From contig CM045990.1 in assembly GCA_025175895.1 (NCBI GenBank), forward strand, positions 58,219,704-58,283,703: a DNA stretch of 64,000 nt, in the 5' to 3' direction. A program made the translations under genes and the position numbers. Shown one piece after another: positions 44,366-55,740 of the stretch. The notes below the pieces were generated by a model that did no database searches, was not told the DNA's origin, and worked only from the letters and a program-made list of their open reading frames with translations. The stretch is from Wurfbainia villosa. Its lineage: Eukaryota > Streptophyta > Magnoliopsida > Zingiberales > Zingiberaceae. Position 1 is the stretch's first letter. Each line of letters opens with the position of its first letter.

Positions 44366-45397
44366 TGTTGGTGCGGGGGCACTAGATAATCGAACTGTTT
44401 TGATTATGGCAAAGACACAAAGTTAAGTTTATATCGTTATCTCACGAGAGAAAAGTATTAAAGTGGAGTGAAGGCTAGCGACACCCGGAGAAGCCGTGGT
44501 GGTGAGGCGACACTCGAGTAACCGGAGGGAGCGAAGGAATCGAGTGGAAGGCGGAAGCAAGAGCTACTATCGAGGTAAGCTCGTGTGAGTGAGAGATTGT
44601 AAGGTCGTGCCCTCTTTACGGGGGATGACCGTGGCGGCGATCCGACTAAGACTTCTGTAGAAGGTCTAGGTCGAGATCGGACGATTAAACCGTCGATTTA
44701 TCATTTTCCGAGCTAAACCTCTTGCTACGAGGAAGTGCCAAGTGGCGATGATCACTTGGACATGGAGCGATCGTGATGCCCATCGATCGATGGTGATGGC
44801 ATCATCGATCGTGATGGCGACGATTCAGCTTTTGCGCTAGGTTAAAACGGATAACGTTTGACGCGGCCACTTCGCGATAAAAATTTGGAAAATTCATGAT
44901 CCGTTCCAAAGAAATAGGAGACAAATTCAGAGGCTAAAGTCTATAAAAAGAGGGGAGGATTCATCTCCAAAGAAGATCAAGTTTATTCATCAAGTGCTCC
45001 TACAACGCCAACGCTCCAACACCGTCATAGCCGTGACGTCAAGTTCGATCTTCTTCGGCTTGCGTGAGCAAGTAACATATTTTGATATTGTATTCTTTAT
45101 TTTTATTCATAACGAGGTGAGGTAGGCTTGTTGCCTCATCCTCATAATTTCGATTTTGTGATCGTTGTCTCCTACCTCCAACGAGGAGGAGACGTTATAG
45201 TGATTTGCCCTCCGTACGCGGTCTAGGACCGATAGGGCCTTGGAGTAGCAACCGCTGGGTTGTGAACCAAGTAAAATAAACGTGTCATTTTATTTTCCGC
45301 TGCTTACTCGCTTACTCGTGCCTTAACGAACGATTACGAACGAAAGATTTTCGATCGCTATTCACCCCCCCCTCTAGCGACGCTTCTCGATCCAACA
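44366..45397 (+). repeat. 3' LTR of element O (1032 bp)
   Basis: TGTTGGTGCGGGGGCAC...CTCGATCCAACA. It has many short gaps relative to the 5' LTR (for example tcgaactgtttt against tcgaacctgtgtttt), concentrated in the first 750 bases. This is unusual for two LTRs of one element; small assembly errors are an alternative explanation. Confidence 0.9.
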
Positions 45398-45722
45398 ACT
45401 AACTCAAGGTATTTTGTAAATGTGGGTCTTGATCCTATAAACAAGAGTTGCATAGAGATGTAATCGGTAATGTGTTACCCACCGATCGTACTAAGTCTTG
45501 GGCAATTTAGCCAAAGCTAACTCAAGGCTTAGTATGATGTGGATCTTGTCCCGCAAGAATTATAGCTAGTTTGTATGAATCTAGTAATGTGGTTTGACCA
45601 CATCCATAACTCGATTCTACAAAATTCCTATAATTCAGTGGGAGCATCATTTGATTAAAGGCTTAATTAAATGATAAAAGGAATATGATATTAATTCTTT
45701 GCATTGTATGTTGTAGATAACT

Positions 45723-46571
45723 ATGTCGACAAACATGAACACTCTCTCTCTGCGTTCTGTCCTTGAGAAGGACAAGCTCAATGGAGCAAATTTTCTGGAC
45801 TGGTACAGGAACCTGAGAATTGTTCTCACCCAAGAAAGGAAGTTGTACGTATTGGAGCAGCCCATTCTGGAGGCACCTCCTGCCACTGCCTCGCGAGCTG
45901 ACAAAGATGCTTACAAGAAGCATCAAGATGATGCATTAGATGTGTCATGTCTAATGCTCGCAACCATGAACTCTATGCTTCAGAAGCAACATGAGTTCAT
46001 GAATGCTTATGATATGGTTGGACATCTTCGTCAACTATATCATGGACAAGCAAGGCATGAGAGATATGAAGTCTCTAAGGCATTGTTTGGGTCTAAAATG
46101 CAAGAAGGGACTCCCGTAAGTCAATATGTACTCAAGATGATTGGGTACGTAGAAAACCTACAAAGACTGGGATTCCCACTTGGCTAAGAGCTGGCCACTG
46201 ACCTGATCTTGCAATCTTTGCCACAAGCCTTCAATCAATTTGTCATGAATTATGACATGAATGAAATTGATAAGTCATTGCCTGAAATGCTCAACATGTT
46301 GAGAACTCTTGAGCTTAACCTTAAGAAAGGAAAATCGGACACCATTTTGATGGTGCAAAAAAAGAAAGGCAAGGGCAAGCCTAAAGGTAAGGGAAAGTTC
46401 CAAGCCAAGGGCAAAGGCAAAGAACTTAAACCCAAAGGAAGGGTAGCCAAGGAAGGGGCTTGCTTCTACTGCAAGAAAGCAGGACACTGGAAGCGTAACT
46501 GCAAGGCATACCTAGAAGATCTTAAGAAGAAGAGAAGTGAGACTTCTACTTCAGGTATAAATATTATATAA
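45723..46571 (+). pseudogene. gag: Element I gag with CCHC zinc knuckle
   Basis: Starts MSTNMNTLSLRSVLEKDKLN. The UBN2-type capsid part includes NFLDWYRNLRIVLTQERKLY, DALDVSCLMLATMNSMLQKQ, MIGYVENLQRLGFPLG and FNQFVMNYDMNEIDKSLPEM. A lysine/glycine-rich linker of about 35 residues and an intact knuckle CFYCKKAGHWKRNC follow. One in-frame stop (about 46185) separates the halves, and another lies after SGINII (46569-46571). Otherwise the protein is well preserved. The start agrees with F and A. Confidence 0.9.
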
Positions 46572-47045
46572 GTCAATCTATCTATTTCTTCATCATGGGT
46601 ATTAGATACCGAATGTGCATCTCACATTTGTACCAATGTGCAGGCGCTGAGAAATAGCAGGGTATTGACAAAGGGCGAGGTGGACCTACGAGTAGGTAAT
46701 GGAGCAAGAGTTGCTGTTGTTGCTGTAGGAACTTATGATCTATCTTTGCCCTCTGGGCTTGTACTAGAATTAGATGAATGTTGTTATGTGCCTGCCTTAA
46801 CTAAGAACATCATTTCAGTTTCTTGTTTGGACAAGAAAGGATTTTCATTTATAATAAAGAACAAATGTTGTTCAGTTTATTTAAATGATATGTTCTATTG
46901 TAGTGCACCTCTAATGAACGGACTCTATTTTCTAGACTTAGAGAGCCCTATCTATAACATAAGTACCAAAAGGTTCAAGTCAAATGAATTGAACCAAACC
47001 TATCTCTGGCACTGTCGCTTAGGTCACATAAATGAGAGTCGCTAA
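46572..47045 (+). pseudogene. pol: Element I protease and pre-integrase region
   Basis: Protease motif WVLDTECASHIC, where F has WVLDTGCASHIC; the change of the DTG glycine to Glu would disable the enzyme. Next come GEVDLRVGNGARVAVVAVGT and CCYVPALTKNIISVSCLDKK, the pre-integrase stretch MFYCSAPLMNGLYFLDLESP, and the start of the integrase zinc finger LWHCRLGHINESR, then a stop. Confidence 0.87.
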
Positions 47046-47870
47046 TCTCAGCTCCATAAGGATGGGCTGCTAGACTCATTTGATTTTGAATCATATGAGA
47101 CATCCGAGTCTTGCCTTTTAGGCAAGATGACCAAAACTCCCTTTAGTGGACACAGCGAAAGAGCAACAAATTTGTTAGGACTTATACATAGTGATGTATG
47201 TGGCCCTTTCAATGTTGCAGCTAGAGGTGGTTACAGGTACTTCATTACATTTACTGATGACTTCAGTAGATATGGTTATGTGTATCTCATGACACATAAA
47301 TCAGAATCCTTTGAAAAGTTCAAAGAATTCAAGAATGAAGTACAAAACAAGCTTGGCAAGAGTATTAAGATACTTCGATCAGATCGAGGTGGAGAATACC
47401 TTATCCATGAGTTTCGTGACTATCTAGCTTAGTGTGGGATTTTATCCCAACTCACTCCTCCTGGAACACCACAGTGGAATTGTGTATCCGAAAGGAGGAA
47501 TCGTACCCTATTGGATATGATACGATCTATGATGAGTCACACAGATCTTCCTATATCCTTTTGGGGATATGCTCTAGATATAGTATCCTTTACCCTTAAC
47601 CGTGTACCATCCAAGGTTGTGATAAAGGCACCATATACGATATGGACAGGGAGAAATCCCAAGATGTCTTTTATGAGGATTTGGGGTTGTGAGGCTTACA
47701 TTCGACGTCAAGTCTCAGACAAACTAGGACCCAAATTCGATAGGTGCTATTTTGTTGGATATCCCAAGGATACAAAGGGATACTACTTCTACATTCTCAG
47801 TCAGCACAAAGTGTTTGTGGCAAAGACTGGGGTTTTTCTAGAAAGGGATTTTATTTCTAGAAAAACTAGT
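47046..47870 (+). pseudogene. pol: Element I integrase
   Basis: Zinc-finger remainder YETSESCLLGKMTKTPFSGH; the first Cys of CxxC is Ser. The core shows IHSDVCGPFNVAARGGYRYF (first Asp), SIKILRSDRGGEYLIHEFRD (second Asp) and, after a stop at 47430, the catalytic-Glu region SERRNRTLLDMIRSMMSHTD, where relatives have AERRN. The C-terminal part includes YTIWTGRNPKMSFMRIWGCE and CYFVGYPKDTKGYYFY. It integrates the cDNA in active relatives. Confidence 0.87.
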
Positions 47871-48980
47871 GGGAGTACCTTCGATCTTAAAGAAATTCAA
47901 GATAAGGACCATAGCACTGAGGCCTTGATGGGGGCTGAACAGGAACCACAAAGTGTTGTGGGTGATGAGGTTGTTGCACAAAGAGTTGTGGAACAACCAC
48001 CTGTTCAGGTAGACCTACCTCTTCGCAGATCTAATAGGATACGTCGTCAGCCTGAGAGATACTCATTTCTCTTGTCTGACCATGATGACGTTATGCTCAT
48101 TGAGAATGATCCTACCTCCTATCAAGAAGCTGTGATGAGCCCAGATTCTGAGAAATGGCTAGAGGCCATGAGATCTAAGATGGAATCCATGTACACCAAC
48201 CAAGTATGGACTTTGGTTGATCCACCTGAAGGGGTCAAACCCATTGGGTGTAAGTGGGTCTTTAGGAGAAAGACTGACATGGATGGACTTACACATACCT
48301 ATAAGGGTCGATTGGTAGCTAAAGGTTTCAAGCAAATTCATGGTATTGACTATGATGGAACCTTTTCTCTAGTGGCGATGTTTAAGTCCATTAGGATCTT
48401 GCTTGCTATTGCAACATACCACGATTATGAGATCTGGCAGATGGATTTTAAAACCACATTTCTAAATGGAATCTTACTCGAGGATGTGTTCATGACACAA
48501 CCTGAGAGTTTTGAAGATCCACTGCATACTGGGAAAGTATGGAAGTTGCAAAGGTCAATTTATGGGCTAAAGCAAGCCTCTCGGAGCTGGAATCTTCGAT
48601 CGATGATGCGATCAAACAGTTTGGTTTCATCAAGAATGAAGATGAACCCTGTGTCTACAAGAGGGTTAATGGGAACACAGTTGTCTTCCTTATATTGTAT
48701 GTGAATGACATACTACTCATTGGGAATGACATCCCTTCGCTACAGTCTGTGAAGACTTGGCTGGGGACGTGCTTCTCAATGAAAGACTTAGGTGAAGCAG
48801 CCTATATTCTAGACATCAAGATCGATAGAGATAGATCTAAGAAATTGCTTGGCCTAAGTCAGAGTACATACATTGACACGGTATTACTACGGTTTGCCAA
48901 GCAGAATTCCAAGAAGGGACTTCTGCCAATGTCACATGGTGTGAGTCTTTCGAAGACTCAAAGTCCCTCTTCTAGAGAGG
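47871..48980 (+). pseudogene. pol: Element I reverse transcriptase
   Basis: Begins after a linker ending LRRSNRIRRQPERYSFLLSD. RT landmarks: VWTLVDPPEGVKPIGCKWVF, RLVAKGFKQIHGIDYDGTFS, IWQMDFKTTFLNGILLEDVF, LQRSIYGLKQASRSWNLR. A one-base frameshift at about 48598 follows (compare F), then DDAIKQFGFIKNEDEPCVYK, an altered active site YVNDILLIGND (Asn for the first Asp) and KDLGEAAYILDIKIDRDRSK. Frameshift and active-site change both make it inactive. Confidence 0.9.
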
Positions 48981-49680
48981 AGAGAGACCACATGGATAAG
49001 ATCCCTTACGCATCAGCTATAGGATCTATCATGTACGCCATGTTGTGTACTCGTCCTGATGTCTCGTATGCTTTGAGCATGACGAGTAGGTACCAGTCAG
49101 ATCCAGGTGAGCGTCACTGGATAGCAGTCAAGAATATTCTTAAGTACTTGAGAAGAACTAAAGAATATTTCTTGATATTTGGAGGTGATGAGGAGCTAGC
49201 TGTAAAGGGTTACAGCGATGTCAGCTTCCAAACTGACCAGGATGATTATAGATCGCAGTCAGGGTTCGTGTTTTGCTTGAATGGTGGCGCTGTGAGCTGG
49301 AAGAGTTCGAAGCAGGACACAGTTGCTGATTCTACAACAGAAGCCAAGTATATCGCTGCATCTGAGGCAGCAAAGGAGGCAGTTTAGATCCGCAAGTTCA
49401 TTACTGAGCTTGGAGTGGTTCCTAGCATAGCAGATCCCATAAAGCTCTATTGTGAAAACAATGGAGCAATTGCATAGGCTAAGGAACCTCGCTCACACCA
49501 GTGGACCAAACATATACTATGACACTTCCATCAAATTCGAGAGATCATCGATAGAAGAGATGTGAAGATTTGCAGAGTACCCACAGAGGCTAACATCACA
49601 GATCCCTTGACCAAGGCTTTGGCACAGAAAAATCTTGATGGTCACACTAGGTCATTGGGTATTAGATACTATGGTGATTG
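48981..49680 (+). pseudogene. pol: Element I RNase H
   Basis: IPYASAIGSIMYAMLCTRPD joins RT to RNase H, followed by GYSDVSFQTDQDDYRSQSGF, DSTTEAKYIAASEAAKEAV (Lys for the catalytic Glu of TEAEY), a stop at 49385-49387, then LYCENNGAIA with Glu for Asp in YCDN, a stop, and ANITDPLTKALAQ near the end. The reading is clear but catalytic positions have been lost. Confidence 0.88.
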
Positions 49681-49701
49681 ACACTAGTGCTAGTGGGAGA
49701 T

Positions 49702-51538
49702 TGTTAGTGAAAGCCCTAGAACCAATCATGTGATGATTGTTGTATGGACATTATTGTATCATATTCCTATTTATAAAGGCATGGTTATTATATTTACTTG
49801 AATTCGTGTCAAATAACTAAATATAATAATGTCCTTGAGTAGTAGGTTCTTATCTATATCAATCGATTGGTTGAATCGATAATGAGATGATATAGAGAAC
49901 ACTACTCTTAATCATTCCTAGTCAAGTATTAACATTCAGGGACAATGTTAATGCGTAGAGACTAGTATGTAGGTCAACATGATAACTTGATCTCACAAGT
50001 CATGGATATGAGATATCGAGTTGACACATGGGTATACATTAGAGAATGTATACTGAATGACCCACCATGAGAAAGTATCGTGGATCGTTATATGAGTGTC
50101 ATATACTTTCTCATGTGGCTATTAGTATGACTATTAGTCCTTAGACTTGAAGTCACCATGGTTCCCTACATAAGGCGTTGCATACTTTGGCTTCGTCAAA
50201 CGTCACCCGTAAATGGGTGGACTATAAAGGCGATTACTGGGTATGTAACAAATTATGCGGAGGGATGTGAGTGATGTAGATGAGATCTATCCCTCCTATA
50301 TGACGGGAGAGACATCGATATTCTTGATAGAGTGAGACCACGAAGTGCATGGCCATGCCCAAATGAATCAATATGAGATATTGAGCTCATTTGATTAGAG
50401 TGAGTCTACTTGGAGTTCAAGATTTAGATTGTACCGAGGATGACACGGTCTATGCTTCGATTGGTCAATCTAGATGTCAAGGATAGAAGGACATTGTCAC
50501 ATATTGTGAGAGTCACAATTAGTAGTCACAAAGGTGATGTTGGAGCTCAACATTCTTGTAACTTTGGTAGCAATTATGTGTTGCTAGATACCGCTCATTG
50601 CTTATGTTCCTAAATCGGTTTAGGGACATTGCCAACGTTACAAGAACCTATAGGGTCACACACATAAGGGCAATTAGTTGGATATTAGGTTCATATGATG
50701 AACCATGAGGATTAGGTTCATGGGATGAACCAAATTGGATTAAGAGTAATCCAAATTAGACTAATTGAGTTAGACTCAAGTTGATTCAAGTGTTTAATGA
50801 GTCTAATTTAGACTTGATTCATCAAATCAATTTAAATTAATGAATAGAGATTCATTAAATTAAAATTGACTTGAATCAAATGGTTGGATTTGATCAACCA
50901 TGGGAGATAAGAGGTCAAGTTTGACTTGACTTGAGAGGGAAGATGAAAGGTCAAGTTTCACTTGACCAAATGCCATGTCATGATGATGACTTGGCATGGC
51001 CGGCCAATGATGATGCTCCACATCATCATTGACTTTTTCATGTAGTGCCACCTCATGAGGGAGACCAAGGGTCATGGGAGTTACATGCATGCATGTAACC
51101 CCCTCTCCATGAAGTGGTCGGCCACTTGATGGTTATTCATGTGGTAATTCATTTTGTGTGGGTTAGACAACATCATCTTCAACCTTGGATCAACTTCCCT
51201 CAAGCTCTCTCCCTCTCCCAACCTCCTTGGCCGAACCATCGATAGAGTGCTAGCACACTCAAGGGTGTGTTTTCTCCACCTATTGCTTGTGTGGATACCA
51301 ATAGAGGGGTGTGCACTTGACACTCTCGAGTTCCGATGAACCTTTTGGACGAGCGGGATTTGCGAAGGGCGTCGCTACGAGGGTAACATTCTTATCATGT
51401 AGATCTAAGGTAGATCTAGGGTTTTATATAAACAAATACATGTTTTGTTTTTAATACATCTTTGCACGGATCCGTGGCCGGGGCTTCCCAGGTTTCCGCA
51501 ATGCAAAAAGCGGTTTTTGCGGCTCGAAAAACCCAATA
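49702..51538 (+). repeat. 3' LTR of element I (1837 bp)
   Basis: TGTTAGTGAAAGCCCTAGAA...AAAACCCAATA, preceded by the purine-rich agtgggagat. The last dinucleotide is TA, not CA, probably by a C-to-T change after insertion. Confidence 0.93.
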
Positions 51539-51543
51539 GGCTA

Positions 51544-51752
51544 TTCAAATAATAGAGGTTGGTTGCTTGAACAACAAGTTTATTCAAATGTCTACTCTAA
51601 ACGAATAGCACGACGATGACAAGGTTGCTTGGGTGTTCCCTTTTTTCTAGGATTAAATTTTTAATCTGGGGATATCGATGGGATCGCCATGAACAAGCGA
51701 CCAAGTTGAAGTGGGAAGCGAAGTTTGTCGTCACGAATCAAACCTACCAACA
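51544..51752 (+). repeat. Solo LTR G, second part
   Basis: Resumes G after element I: gaggttggttgcttgaacaa corresponds to the complement of the H LTR near 25240-25280. It ends ctaccaaca followed by the target copy tacgg. The last 40 bases differ from the H LTR ends. Confidence 0.82.
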
Positions 51753-53058
51753 TACGGTTCCCTACATAAGGAGTTATGTACTTTGGTATCGTCAAATGTC
51801 ACTCGTAACAGGGTGGACTATAAAGGTGATAACTGGGTATGTAACAAATTATGCGGGGAGATGTGAGTGATGTAGATAGGATCTATCCCTCCCATATGAC
51901 GGGAGTGATATCTTTAGGCCTCTAAATAGAGTAGGACCACTAAATGCATGACCATGCTCAAATGAGTCAATATGAGATATTAAGCTCATTTATTTAAGTG
52001 AGTTTACTTGGGGATCAAGAGCACAAAGATTGATAAGAGGATGACACGATCTATGCCTCATTGATCAATCTAGATATCGAGGATAGAAGGACAAGGTTAT
52101 ATATTATAGTAGCCATAGTAAGGTTATGTCAGATCTCTACATTCTTGCCACTTGGGTAGCAATGATGCATTGCTAGATGCCACTCATTGCTTATGTTTCT
52201 AAAAGGGTTTTAGAAACATTGCCAACGTTGCAAGAACCAATTAGGTCACACACAAAGAACACGGATCATCTTAGTTTGACTAAATGAATCATTAGTTAAT
52301 TGAATGGACTAGAATGAGTTAGACTCATTGCTTGGCCAAACTTGAGTTGGACTCAAATTTGTTTAATTTGAGTTAGATTCAAGTGAAACCAATTGAAGAA
52401 GGTTAGCATGATTAATGATGACTAATCATGCATGCAAATGGATTAATTGCATGCAATGGGATTTCATGAAGCCTCTCGACGTTGCATGCAAATGGAGTTT
52501 ATTGCATGCAAATGGGATTTAATGGAAAGCCTCTCAACGTTGCATGCAAATGGAGGTTATTGCATGCAAATGTGATTTATTGAATGCAAATGGGATATAA
52601 TGGATGCAAATGTGATTTATTGCATGAAAATGGGATTTAGTTTATGCAAATGAGATATAAGCTTCTTGCTTAACGTGAACCATAAGGGGGGGGTGTTCTC
52701 TTCCTTGTGTGTATCCCATTTGTGCCTAGCAATCCATTTTCCTTCTCCCTTATTCTTGGCCAAAAAACTAGTCTTTGGTTGAAAGCCTTGGTGTGGTTGC
52801 TAGCACAACCAAAGGTTTTGTCTCCTTCTCCAAGATAGTGTTCGTGTGGATACCATAGAGGCGCGACCATTCTAATCGCGCTAAGATCCTTCATCAAGGA
52901 GTTGCTGTCGGGATTGCGAAGGGCCAAGCTATAAGGGTAACTTCTCAACTAAGGTGTAGTTAAAATAAATGATTTACTTTATGTATACACATGGATCTCT
53001 AGAGGGATCAAGTTTTTTTCCGATGCATTTGCGATTTTTTTCACAAAAGATCCCAACA
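51753..53058 (+). repeat. 3' LTR of element F, second part
   Basis: Continues from tacggttccctacataagg as in the 5' LTR and ends aaaagatcccaaca, followed by the target copy atagc. It includes the CATGCA-rich array (52425-52650) and a segment of about 280 bases (52690-52970) that the 5' LTR has lost. Confidence 0.92.
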
Positions 53059-53113
53059 ATAGCTTCCCTTTTAACCATCATAGTGAATTTTCTAGGTTTT
53101 TTGGAAGCCTTAG
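53059..53113 (-). pseudogene. gag: Element E gag remnant (right part)
   Basis: On the minus strand KASKKPRKFTMMVKREA, continuing into the piece left of element F. The KASKKPRK and KTSKKPRR stretches resemble each other and look like a short internal repeat of the Gag tail. It is cut at about 53113 by unrelated sequence (J). Confidence 0.55.
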
Positions 53114-53464
53114 TGATGCGGCCCGAATTTTCTACCTCCTTTGGAACGAAGATGCCAAGGAAGCTTCGGGGTCCTCTACGGGCGCAAAACTAAATGAAAG
53201 AGTGATGACAAGAGATTTAATGTGGTTCAGAATTTAGATTCCTACTCCACGGGTGAGCTATAGAGTGAGCTCTAGCACTGTACACCTTTACTATAATCCC
53301 TCCTCCTTGAAAGTACTTCCGGAGGCGGAGAAACCCCTTACGGATAGAAGCTTATACAAGGTAAAAGAAAAAGAGACTAGTATGATTATCCTCCTTCCTC
53401 TATCCAGGATGGTTCCTCTCCTCCCGTAGTGAGTCTCCGTTGAGAAAGCTAACTAGCCACCATT

Positions 53465-53498
<34 letters not shown>

Positions 53499-54766
53499 GT
53501 CCAAAAGTCCTCTTCTTCTTCCTTCCTTCCTTTTATACTTGCCGCCCCTGAACCCAGTTTTCATGTAACAAACCACCCAGATCCCCGTCCACGTGGAGGG
53601 CTCTCCCAATCTAAAGAATAATGTTGTTATGATATTGGTGAGTGATGGTTACTAGGAATCTTCTGTGAGGTCTTCCAAGTGTCTTAGTTAGTTATGCTAC
53701 ATAACAAACTCTCATTAGAAAAATATAAAAGGGAGCATCCTCCCCCCCCCCCCCCCTCCCTCTTTCTTTACCCTCACCTTACCACTAGGTCCTTCTTTCT
53801 CCAAGTCACTTCTTATCCCTATCCCAACTTCACTCTGTTTCCCAAGTTGCCCGGTTATTGATTTGGCTTATTTTCTCGACTTGCTATCCAGTTTCACTTT
53901 ACCCATCGGACCTCCTCTTCCCTTCCCAAGTCACCACCTCACTGACTCGGCTTACTTCCTCGAGTCACTATCTAGTTTCATTCTGACAACTGGATCTCCT
54001 CTCCCCTTCCCGAGTTGCCATCTTGCCAACTCAGCTTACTTCCTCGAGTCAATATTTGCTAGACTAGACTGGCATCATGATCCTTCCCCCCGATTTCATC
54101 CTACAACTCATGATTCTTTTTTCTATATCCTAAGTCATATTATAACAGTATCATTAGCCACCCCCTCCAAAATAGTCAAATGTAGCCTTGAGTTTGACTT
54201 TTTAAATTAGGAATCCCCTTTAGTCACTCTTCCTTGGCCATAACTGAACCACCTTCTTATTGCGCACTAGTTTTATTTAACTTATTGGGCTAGGATCTTC
54301 CTCTTCACTTATCATAATCGTATTAATACTCTTATTGGGCTGATGGGCCCCGTTTTCTCATCTTAAGAGGAAGTTTAAAAGCTAAAACCCTCAGAAACCT
54401 AGTCTCCACATGACAACCTCTTCTTCCATCCTGACTCTTCTTCTTCTTCCCAGTGGTTTTCGCCAGTGATTGTCCCATGCCTAAACCCTCGGCATCTAGG
54501 AGTCTTCTTTCTTCCAATGACTGCCTCCTTTCAACCACAAGTAAGTGTCACCCTCCCTTCCCTATTATGGATTTTTCTCTGACAAACCATAACTCGCCTC
54601 CCTAGTATAAAGATACCTTTTCGCGCATAGATGGTAACCATTACTTCCTAGACATTAAAGACCTATTTATAGACCCATCTATAAAATCCCTTTTTACTTC
54701 CTCTTCTTATCGGCCACATCTTCCCCCTCCCAACTATCACTGTTTCTTTTCAAAACAACTAGAAAA
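53114..54766 (+). mobile_element. Element J, probable LTR-like and leader sequence of a gypsy-type remnant
   Basis: Starts tgatgcggcccgaatt where element E stops. It contains gtggttcagaatttagattcctactccacgg, typical of plant LTR sequences, a possible TATA box (atataaaag, about 53726), an AG microsatellite (53465-53492), a long C-run (53741-53757) and a pyrimidine-rich, degenerate repeat of about 95 bases (53860-54060). I could not find a primer site or a second LTR, so the boundaries are uncertain. Confidence 0.4.
53465..53492 (+). repeat. (AG)n microsatellite
   Basis: Fourteen uninterrupted AG dinucleotides inside element J. Confidence 0.95.
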
Positions 54767-54784
54767 ATGGCCTCCGACTGCCCA

Positions 54785-55350
54785 TACCCCCTATTTACTT
54801 TGAACTGTTAGACTTCTATAAGCTATCTATCAACTAGCTAGCCCCCAATGCCTTCCGACTATTGGCAGGCACCGTTGTAGTTTTTAAACATTTAGAACTT
54901 CCTTTGTCCCCTATAATGTTCCACCACCTTTTCCAACTAAAAACATTAAAGATAGGTATTTTTTATTTTGCTAGTCGTCCAGATTGCCAATTTCTTACTA
55001 ATAAGCCCTCCTCTCATAAAGGTTGGAGGGAGCTATATTTCTTTGCCCAACTCCCTACCACACTCCCTTGCTATGATACTTGGAAGACTCCCCTTCCAAA
55101 ATTACCTCCCTTCCAAGTTTGTAGGCTTCAATGTCATTTTGCTGAGGTCCATAAGGTGTTGAAAGAACACCACTACAATTCAAACATTTTATTAGATGCC
55201 CACATCCTGAGCCACTACGGGTTGTCCCCCTTCCACCTGGACGATCTCGTCGGAATAGGTAGGGTACTACTAGCACTTCATATATATTGTCTGTTAATTC
55301 TTGTTACTACTATCTATTATTTTGGACATCTTGCATTTCAGACTACCTGA
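54785..55350 (+). pseudogene. Gypsy-type transposon N-terminal domain remnant (element J)
   Basis: The frame reads YFELLDFYKLSIN, a stop, LAPNAFRLLAGTVVVFKHLE, then PIMFHHLFQLKTLK, FYFASRPDCQFLTNKPSSHK and GWRELYFFAQLP. This pattern (small helix, LxPN, FxxLFxL, then an S-x-K-x-W-x-x-x-Y/F-F-F block) is that of the putative gypsy-type transposon domain found at the N-terminus of some plant gypsy element proteins. From 54862 it is open for 162 residues. The downstream sequence to about 55740 is proline-rich and broken by stops. Assignment is from memory of the family and is moderately sure. Confidence 0.45.
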
Positions 55351-55740
55351 TGCAGAGGGCTCGGGATAGCACAGAAAAAGCCATGGCCAACAAGCCCCAA
55401 GAAAAATGCGCAAGGACCATGTTTTCCCCTCTTCGCCTCCAAGAAACTTCACCTACATAAGGGGGGTCCTACCAGCTCCACCACTCTTCTTGCAACCTCA
55501 TCTTCTCAATCCCCTAGCCCACCTCCTCTCCTCCTTCGCCGACGCCACCACCTTATTACCTCCGATCCCATTGAGGAGGACATCCATTCTCTTGACAACC
55601 TTCCCCTTATTCCCGGAGAGCATCTTCCCATTTTACCCACCCCTTTAATTCCTTCTTCTTCCAGAATGGAAATTGATCCACCTATGTTTCCTCCTCTAAC
55701 TGCACCCCCAGAGTTACCTCATCCCCCTATCCCACTATTT
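55351..55740 (+). other. Element J, proline-rich broken coding stretch
   Basis: Pyrimidine-rich sequence with frames rich in Pro, Ser and Leu (for example PPTSSPPSPTPPPYYL) broken by stops. It may be the continuation of the J protein. It ends where the copia sequence of element K begins; the exact joint is not clear. Confidence 0.35.

Larger units (their letters stand above)
40357..45397 (+). mobile_element. Element O: complete gag-only family-1 copia element
   Basis: A 5041-bp sister of element C with a perfect target duplication ACTAA (40352-40356 and 45398-45402), LTRs of 1072 and 1032 bp, primer site, leader with two hairpins, an intact gag, a non-coding region and a polypurine tract. 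No pol is present. It lies in the leader of element I, making it the innermost of five nested insertions. Confidence 0.94.
37195..51538 (+). mobile_element. Element I: family-2 copia element holding element O
   Basis: A full-length element with a perfect target duplication GGCTA (37190-37194 and 51539-51543), two LTRs of equal length (1837 bp each), a perfect primer site, a leader, gag-pol with stops, and a purine-rich tract before the 3' LTR. Its own sequence is about 9.3 kb once element O (40357-45397 plus one target copy) is set aside. The 3' LTR ends in CAATA instead of CAACA. It is the most complete gag-pol region in the window, though not functional. Confidence 0.93.
20582..53058 (+). 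mobile_element. Element F: family-2 copia element with three nested insertions
   Basis: A full-length element bounded by a perfect target duplication ATAGC (20577-20581 and 53059-53063). Its own parts are 20582-25120, 33603-35361 and 51753-53058; the rest is H (25121-33602), solo LTR G (35362-37194 plus 51544-51752) and everything inside G. It has a perfect primer site, gag, protease, partial integrase, partial RT, RNase H and both LTRs. About 1.1 kb of pol is missing where H sits. Many stops and frameshifts make it inactive. Confidence 0.9.

Noticed and set aside
46250..46487. Minus-strand frames opposite the gag of element I
   Set aside because: Antisense shadows of the lysine-rich linker.
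53863..54210. Possible secreted or membrane protein of 115 residues
   Set aside because: The hydrophobic reading follows from a pyrimidine-rich tandem repeat (ttcctcgagtcactatc type) in element J; no initiation or conservation evidence.
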